DNA of 64,000 bases, taken from assembly GCA_020636135.1 (NCBI GenBank), contig JACJYK010000001.1:1226501-1290500 (forward strand), in the 5' to 3' direction. A program made the position numbers and the translations under genes. The stretch is from Lewinellaceae bacterium. Lineage in GTDB: Bacteria; Bacteroidota; Bacteroidia; Chitinophagales; Saprospiraceae. The notes under the pieces were generated by a model that made no database searches, had not been told where the DNA came from, and worked only from the letters and a program-made list of their open reading frames with translations. Below, one piece after another: positions 59,357 to 64,000 of the stretch (within the stretch, counting starts at the first letter, position 1; each line of letters opens with the position of its first letter).

Positions 59357-59499
59357 GGCACGAAGGTACTGCATTCAACATCCGCTTATACCATCTTTCC
59401 TGACTCTTTCGTTTGTAGGACATGATCCGGAAGACTGGGACTTCCGGGCAAAGATTCCGGAAACCCGGATGGGATAAAAATTTGTTTAAATTTATCCAC

Positions 59500-62400
59500 A
59501 TGGTCAGGTTAAAGCAGTACTGGGATAATTTGTTTCGTGTAGCGTTTGTCAGCGTGTGGATTGTGCTGTCTGCTCAGGTTGTGCTTGGTCAGGACACCCT
59601 GTCCAATGAAATGTACATAAGTCCGGCGGGTGAATTGAAATACGAGACTGTATATCACTGGGACCGGAATCAGGGCTTGCCGGGGGGGCAACTCAAGCAA
59701 ACCTTCAAAGACTCTCTGGGATTTTATTGGTTTGTTACGGAAAATGCCATCACCCGATTTGATGGAGAACGCTTTTTGGATTTTACCATCAAGGATAAAG
59801 ATCGTCACCTTTCAGGAGCTCATATCCAGAGTGTGTGGATGCCGGATGCGGAGAATTTGTGGGTCTTTTACGAGGACCGGCAGACAGGTTATGATCGGAT
59901 CAATGCCATCAATCTTAGCGTCAGTTACGAAGACTTTCCCTATGGCAATATGATTCGTTTCTATCCGCTGGACCGGCAGCGCTCCCTTTGGATCACTGGA
60001 AATCAAAGCGAGATTGAGATATATGTCAAGTTGCAAAGCGGATCGCGGATGGTCCGATCGTATGTATTGCCTTCCAATTGGGATCCGGGACAGATTTTGA
60101 TCCGGGCTAATGAGCAAACCATTTTTGTCGGTAATCTGATCAATGATACGTTGTTACTGATCCATGATCAGCAATTGGAACAATACCCGGTGCGGGGGCA
60201 ACTGAATACGATAACCCCGCGCGGGGACCGGGATGCCTTACTCACCTATGAAAATGTTCCGGGCATCTTCCGTCTGGACCTGATGACCATGGTTCTGGAT
60301 CACTTTGGATACGTCTCTGCCAACGAATATTTTGATGGCGGATTTAAGGATCGCCAGGATAATATTGTTTTTTCCATCCGGAGTAATTTCAAAACACCCA
60401 AGGGGTACATTATCATTACTCCGAAGAATGAGGTGGTGCCCCTATACCTGAATATTGATGGGGGAGAGATCATCAGCGACCTGTACAGCGACAACATTTT
60501 TAATGAAGCCACCCTGGCGACGCCTACCGGCGCCTATTACCTGTATAAATCCGGAAACAAGATCCACAATTTTTTCACCAAGAAAATCTCGAAAGGACAG
60601 TGGGGAGCCGTGATGCGCGGTATGGCTGAAGCGCCTGACGGCACGGTATATGCCTTAAGGGAATTTGATGTATTACACGAGCTGTCACCCGACCATGAAC
60701 ATTCCAGAGCTATTCTGCTCCATCTTCATGATACGCTGCAAAACAGGTATTTACCACTGAGTTGCAGCTCGAACCTGGCTATGGTTGACAGTACAGTCCT
60801 GTGGGGAAGTCTCTGTGATCAACAGCAAAATGCCTATTTGTTTTCCTATAATGTGAAGAACCGGCGTTCTCACTTATTCTGGGTTGGTTCAGATATGCTG
60901 GTACGCGATCTGACATACGATCGTTCCCGCAACAGTATCTGGCTTGCTGTGCGGAGGAATGTGGATAATGGGGGATTATTGTTGCGTTTTAACCTTATTA
61001 CCAAGCAATTCGAATTATGGAAAAATAAGGATCAGGAAAATCCTTTGGACGATGCCCTGCCCAATTGCATCAAAACAGATTCCCTGCAAAAGCTGTGGAT
61101 AGGCACTCAAAACGGATTATACCGGGTCGACCCGGACAAAAATGAATGGCAAGCCTGGACACAATCCAATCAACTACCTAACGAGCAGATATTGGATTTC
61201 TACCTGGTCAGTCAGGAAGAGATCGCGCTGGGCACCGAAGGTGGATTTGTATTGTTTAATCCCAAAACAAATCGTGTAATTCAAAAATACGATGCAGAAG
61301 CAGGGTTGAATAACCTCACCGTCTGCAGTATCCTGAAGGATGCTTCCGGTAATTTCTGGTTGGGCACATTCAATGGCCTTTCCTTCATTAATGTAAAGGA
61401 TGGCCTGGTCACGAATTATCTCGAACAAAGCGGAATAAGCCATACGGAATTTAATCGATTGTCGGTATTAAAGGATCACCGGGGTCAATTTTATTTCGGA
61501 GGCATGAATGGTGTAAGTGTTTTTTACCCGGATCAGCTTCGTGATAAAGATTTGGACAAAGGCTTGCGGCTGGTCGCTATCAATCAATTAAACAGAAATT
61601 TAGGTTTGGTCCGGCACACGGATGAAGTGCCTTTTTTGAAAGAAATTGTCATGCGGCCCTCGGATGTATTTCTGGAACTTCAATTTTACCATCCGGATAA
61701 TATGAATGCGCAGAACATGACGCTGGCCTATAAGATCCAGGAGGCCGGTAGCTGGAATATTACAAAGAGTAACCGGATTCGCATTGAACAGTTAAGTCCG
61801 GGATTTTATACGTTACGGATACGGGGCACAAATATTGCCGGTAACTGGCTTGAAGAGGAATGGGAAATGCCGATCCGCGTAAAAAATGTATTTTACAAAA
61901 GTCCCTATTTCATTGTTTTTTTGTTACTCAGTGCAGGAGGATTGATTTATGGTTACATCAAACGAAGGACCTTGATTATTGCGGAGGAAGAAAGGCAGAA
62001 AGCGCTGATAACCAAACGGTTTGCTGAACTGGAAATGCAGGCATTACAAGCCCAGATGAATCCGCATTTTATTTTTAATGCATTGAGTGCCATCCAGTAT
62101 TTTGTACACTCAAATAATAAAAAGGCGTGTGAGCTTTACATCAGTAAATTTGCGTACTTAATCCGCTCTGTCCTCGAAGCATCAAAGAATAAATACATCT
62201 CATTGAGGGATGAATTAAAAATTGTAGCAACTTATGTGGAGCTTGAACGAATGCGGTTTAATAACAAGTTTGATTTTGAAATGGATATTGACGGCTCGGT
62301 AAAGGATATGAATGTCCAAATTCCGGCATTGTTTTTACAACCATTTGTGGAGAACAGCATCAATCATGGTTTATTCCATAAAAAAGAAAAAGGTCATTTG

Positions 62401-62661
62401 CAATTGCGTGTAAATCAGGCAGGAAAAAATATTCACATTCTTATCCAGGATAATGGAATTGGCCGGTTGCAATCGGTGATGATCAAGGAGAAATCAATTG
62501 GAGCCCACAAAAGTCGCGGTTTACAGATGATGGAAGAACGCAAGGAAGTCTATCAGAAGGTGGACGGCTATCATTTGAATTTTAATATTGAGGATTTATT
62601 TGATGGCGGTAAACCTTCCGGAACCAAAGTAATAGTAAATATTCCCATTTTCGAAAATTAG
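59500..62661 (+). CDS. Beta-propeller LytS-type sensor histidine kinase
   Basis: 1053 residues from the ATG at 59500, chosen because it starts a clean signal peptide (FRVAFVSVWIVLSAQVVLGQ); an ATG at 59422 adds 26 residues. Periplasmic residues about 40-725 form two-component-regulator propeller repeats (WIGTQNGLYRVDPDKNEW, WLGTFNGLSFINVKDGL), followed by a Y_Y_Y domain (about 730-797, GFYTLRIRGTNIAGNW), a membrane helix (about 803-820) and a helical linker. The kinase has the His motif QMNPHFIFNALSAIQYF near 850 and an HATPase N box VENSINHGLFH. This matches the propeller-sensor design of Bacteroidota, but with a LytS rather than an AraC-hybrid output. The cognate regulator follows after five bases. 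Confidence 0.93.
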   Translation: MVRLKQYWDNLFRVAFVSVWIVLSAQVVLGQDTLSNEMYISPAGELKYETVYHWDRNQGLPGGQLKQTFKDSLGFYWFVTENAITRFDGERFLDFTIKDKDRHLSGAHIQSVWMPDAENLWVFYEDRQTGYDRINAINLSVSYEDFPYGNMIRFYPLDRQRSLWITGNQSEIEIYVKLQSGSRMVRSYVLPSNWDPGQILIRANEQTIFVGNLINDTLLLIHDQQLEQYPVRGQLNTITPRGDRDALLTYENVPGIFRLDLMTMVLDHFGYVSANEYFDGGFKDRQDNIVFSIRSNFKTPKGYIIITPKNEVVPLYLNIDGGEIISDLYSDNIFNEATLATPTGAYYLYKSGNKIHNFFTKKISKGQWGAVMRGMAEAPDGTVYALREFDVLHELSPDHEHSRAILLHLHDTLQNRYLPLSCSSNLAMVDSTVLWGSLCDQQQNAYLFSYNVKNRRSHLFWVGSDMLVRDLTYDRSRNSIWLAVRRNVDNGGLLLRFNLITKQFELWKNKDQENPLDDALPNCIKTDSLQKLWIGTQNGLYRVDPDKNEWQAWTQSNQLPNEQILDFYLVSQEEIALGTEGGFVLFNPKTNRVIQKYDAEAGLNNLTVCSILKDASGNFWLGTFNGLSFINVKDGLVTNYLEQSGISHTEFNRLSVLKDHRGQFYFGGMNGVSVFYPDQLRDKDLDKGLRLVAINQLNRNLGLVRHTDEVPFLKEIVMRPSDVFLELQFYHPDNMNAQNMTLAYKIQEAGSWNITKSNRIRIEQLSPGFYTLRIRGTNIAGNWLEEEWEMPIRVKNVFYKSPYFIVFLLLSAGGLIYGYIKRRTLIIAEEERQKALITKRFAELEMQALQAQMNPHFIFNALSAIQYFVHSNNKKACELYISKFAYLIRSVLEASKNKYISLRDELKIVATYVELERMRFNNKFDFEMDIDGSVKDMNVQIPALFLQPFVENSINHGLFHKKEKGHLQLRVNQAGKNIHILIQDNGIGRLQSVMIKEKSIGAHKSRGLQMMEERKEVYQKVDGYHLNFNIEDLFDGGKPSGTKVIVNIPIFEN

Positions 62662-62666
62662 TAAAA

Positions 62667-63410
62667 ATGATACGAGTTGTTTTAGTGGACGATGAAGAAT
62701 ATCCGCGTTTATTGTTAAAGGAATTGCTGGAGGAAAGTTTTCCTGAAATAGAGATTATCGGTGAGGCAGACAATGCCGATGATGCCTATGTGCTAATTGA
62801 AGATGAAGAGCCGGATCTGGTTTTTCTGGATATAGCCATGCCGGAGAAGACGGGGTTTGATCTGTTGCAGATGTTCGATCATCCGGAATTCGAAGTCATC
62901 TTTGTAACCGGTTATGATCAGTATGCATTGGATGCATTTAATCACTTTGCCATAGGTTACTTACTGAAACCCATTGACAGCAGCATGCTTTCGGAAGCGG
63001 TATTGAATGCTAAAAAGCGCATTGAGAGTAAAAAATCCAATGCTAATATTCAGGAATTGTTACAACATCTTAGCAACTCCTCGCGGAAGACCAATCGGAT
63101 AGGTATTCCCACCATGGAAGGTTTGGAGTTTGTTGAGATGAATGAAATCATCCGGTGTGAAGGAGATCAAAAGTATACGAAGGTTTATCTGACGAACAGG
63201 ACCAATATCCTGAGTTCATACAATATTGGCGAATTCAGGCGTATCCTGGAGCACCATAACTTTTTTCAGTGTCACAAGTCTCACCTGGTGAACTTAAACC
63301 ATGTAAGAAAATACAATAAAGAAGGCACTTTACACATGTCGGATGACAGCTCGGTGCCGGTTTCAAAACGTAAAAAGATCGAGTTTCTGAACCAACTTCC
63401 CAGGTTATAA
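62667..63410 (+). CDS. LytTR-family response regulator
   Basis: 247 residues. A receiver domain (1-120) with D8, D9 and E10, phospho-acceptor D55 in LVFLDIAMPE, Thr in FVTGYDQYAL and Lys in GYLLKPIDS, then a LytTR DNA-binding domain (about 145-245; IIRCEGDQKYTKVYL, FFQCHKSHLVNLNHVRKY). It lies five bases after the propeller kinase and forms its partner. The three 11-base direct repeats at 63620-63652 downstream are of the size such regulators recognise, though a link is speculative. Confidence 0.93.
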   Translation: MIRVVLVDDEEYPRLLLKELLEESFPEIEIIGEADNADDAYVLIEDEEPDLVFLDIAMPEKTGFDLLQMFDHPEFEVIFVTGYDQYALDAFNHFAIGYLLKPIDSSMLSEAVLNAKKRIESKKSNANIQELLQHLSNSSRKTNRIGIPTMEGLEFVEMNEIIRCEGDQKYTKVYLTNRTNILSSYNIGEFRRILEHHNFFQCHKSHLVNLNHVRKYNKEGTLHMSDDSSVPVSKRKKIEFLNQLPRL

Positions 63411-63449
63411 GGCCGATTATGACTTATTTGCATGCGGTCGTCAAATTAG

Positions 63450-63481
63450 TTGGTAAGTTTCTATATGAAAACATATATTTG
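63450..63481 (+). promoter_or_regulatory. Promoter of the candidate small RNA
   Basis: TTG at 63450-63452, a 21-base spacer and TATATTTG at 63474-63481, an exact match to TAnnTTTG. Nothing coding follows before the terminator at 63529-63560. Confidence 0.65.
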
Positions 63482-63487
63482 CAACTG

Positions 63488-63560
63488 CATATCCTTATAA
63501 GTTGTTTCACCCAAAGAGTTCAACTTAGAACCACCTGTCATTGATGGGTGGTTTTTTTGT
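63488..63560 (+). ncRNA. Candidate small RNA, about 70 bases
   Basis: Bounded by the promoter above and a terminator. The predicted transcript starts about seven bases after the -7 box. It contains a first hairpin with a perfect seven-base stem TAAGTTG (63498-63504) and CAACTTA (63521-63527) around a 16-base loop, then the terminator hairpin. The loop includes CACCC, complementary to GGGTG in the terminator's right arm, so an alternative fold exists. It has no start codon with a useful frame. It might instead be a leader whose terminator controls the recombinase gene downstream. Confidence 0.45.
63529..63560 (+). terminator. Rho-independent terminator
   Basis: AACCACC, an 11-base loop, GGTGGTT and TTTTTGTTT. 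It ends the candidate small RNA and probably also stops transcripts from the kinase/regulator operon. Confidence 0.88.
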
Positions 63561-63619
63561 TTAGAGGAGTAATGTAAACTTCCCAATACGGCGCATACTC
63601 TGTCTGGGCCGTTATCCCA

Positions 63620-63652
63620 AGTTACCAATCAGGTACAAACAAGGTACTTCAG
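63620..63652 (+). repeat. Three tandem 11-base direct repeats
   Basis: AGTTACCAATC, AGGTACAAACA and AGGTACTTCAG lie end to end; the core AGkTAC recurs every 11 bases, about one helical turn. They could be binding sites for a regulator or recombinase-accessory repeats. Confidence 0.45.
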
Positions 63653-63718
63653 CCATACCTGAAAATATTCCGTTTTCATTCCCCTGGTGCGAATAACTGT
63701 ATACTTTGATGCTGATAC

Positions 63719-63771
63719 TACACTGTTGAACTAAACCGCTACGCGGTAGCATCTTAACTCAAAATAGTGTA
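63719..63771. repeat. Nested inverted repeats
   Basis: An outer pair TACACTGTTGA (63719-63729) and TCAAAATAGTGTA (63759-63771) encloses a perfect inner hairpin GCTAC-GCG-GTAGC (63738-63750). Just upstream of a recombinase gene, this may be a terminal or recombination site of the element. Confidence 0.45.
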
Positions 63772-63777
63772 AAAAGA

Positions 63778-63811
63778 CTCATTGGTTAATCATTAAATCT
63801 TTAACAATGAG
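63778..63811 (+). promoter_or_regulatory. Inverted repeat enclosing the recombinase start codon
   Basis: CTCATTG-g-TTAA (63778-63789) pairs with TTAACAATGAG (63801-63811), eleven base pairs with one bulge and an 11-base loop. The right arm includes the ATG at 63807, so as RNA it could hide the start codon; as DNA it could be an operator. Confidence 0.5.
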
Positions 63812-64000
63812 TCAATTAAGTGATCGGTTCCAACGGGACCTTAACATTCGTAATTACAGCCCTCGAACCATTCGCAGTTATACCCTGGCGCTTCGGCAAA
63901 TTGGTAGGCACACCGGCAAATGCCCTTCCCAAGTTTCCATACCAGAGTTGAAGGACTATCTGGATTTTCAGGTCAAGCAAGGTAAAAGTTGGTCCACCAT
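63807..64000 (+). CDS. Tyrosine recombinase, N-terminal part (cut by window end)
   Basis: 64 codons are visible before the window ends. The protein starts MSQLSDRFQRDLNIRNYSP, then RTIRSYTLALRQI and KDYLDFQVKQGKSWST, an N-terminal SAM-like core-binding domain of phage-type integrases. This particular form (NYSPRTIRSY ... SWST) resembles the recombinases that in Bacteroidota precede IS91-type transposase genes, so an IS91-like or other integrated element probably continues to the right. The catalytic Arg-His-Arg-Tyr residues lie outside the window. Confidence 0.8.
   Translation, partial: MSQLSDRFQRDLNIRNYSPRTIRSYTLALRQIGRHTGKCPSQVSIPELKDYLDFQVKQGKSWST

Larger units (their letters stand above)
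63411..63806. other. Intergenic region before the recombinase gene
   Basis: A 396-base gap that holds, in order, a perfect promoter, a candidate small RNA with terminator, three 11-base direct repeats and two inverted-repeat structures, each listed separately. I see no further protein-coding frame of convincing length. Confidence 0.7.

Noticed and set aside
1..64000. CRISPR arrays, rRNA or tRNA genes
   Set aside because: I looked for regularly spaced repeats and for conserved tRNA arms in the gaps and found none; a covariance search would be the decisive check.

Overview
The window looks like a chromosome segment of an aerobic Gram-negative Bacteroidota, most likely the Saprospiraceae/Chitinophagales side of the phylum. 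The evidence is an alternative complex III (ACIII) operon joined to an aa3-type oxidase, FecR-controlled ECF sigma factors, a TonB-dependent receptor of the outer-membrane beta-barrel type, LytS/LytTR two-component pairs, bacillithiol synthesis (BshB1), and promoters of the Bacteroidota type (TTG/TTTG, about 20 bases, TAnnTTTG). There is no rRNA, tRNA or CRISPR array that I can see. Base use is even throughout, and the only clear mobile element is at the right edge.

Layout. 1-1450: LytS-type kinase (cut by the window edge) and LytTR regulator. 1473-3265 (minus): sugar-phosphate isomerase and glycosyltransferase. 3409-5769: DUF2911/TPR protein and thymidylate synthase. 5822-22405: one long respiratory operon, actABCDEF-coxBA-ctaB-coxC-coxC-coxD plus a SCO-like protein, a DUF420 protein and a small CxxC membrane protein, starting at a very good promoter. 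22507-26093: outer-membrane protein, two uncharacterised proteins, DUF423 protein and uracil-DNA glycosylase. 26163-29123: giant FAD/Fe-S dehydrogenase. 29166-33157: ECF sigma, FecR anti-sigma, a secretin/TonB-N-terminal-domain repeat protein and a DUF2807 lipoprotein, closed by a strong terminator. 33342-35771: TonB-dependent receptor. 35829-37452 (minus): ECF42-type sigma factor with its YCII/DGPF partner. 37561-44457: MoxR-DUF58-DUF4350-DUF4129-SpoIIM cluster with a divergent RDD gene. 44486-49956: sodium/solute symporter, FMN split-barrel protein, a 46-residue membrane protein, an aberrant Nramp transporter with a DinB protein, and a divergent MarR-GNAT regulator sharing a palindromic operator. 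49968-54181: VWA membrane protein, a secreted amidotransferase-like protein and a membrane DD-peptidase-like protein. 54277-59356: FabH-like synthase, glutathione peroxidase with BshB1, a GT-C transferase and L-2-hydroxyglutarate oxidase. 59500-63410: a second, beta-propeller LytS kinase with a LytTR regulator. 63411-64000: a candidate small RNA, several inverted and direct repeats, and the start of a tyrosine recombinase.

The respiratory operon is the centre of the window. ACIII takes electrons from menaquinol, and its cytochromes pass them to the CuA centre of CoxB and on to CoxA. The most striking feature is that CoxB carries a complete C-terminal OmpA-type peptidoglycan-binding domain, so the supercomplex may be physically tied to the cell wall. 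Other points worth a second look are a SCO-like copper-chaperone relative with no cysteines beside a small CxxC protein, a FecR-type signalling operon whose surface partner is a 15-16-residue repeat protein rather than a TonB receptor, an Nramp protein that has lost the canonical metal ligands, and a promoter-hairpin-terminator unit that looks like a small RNA gene.
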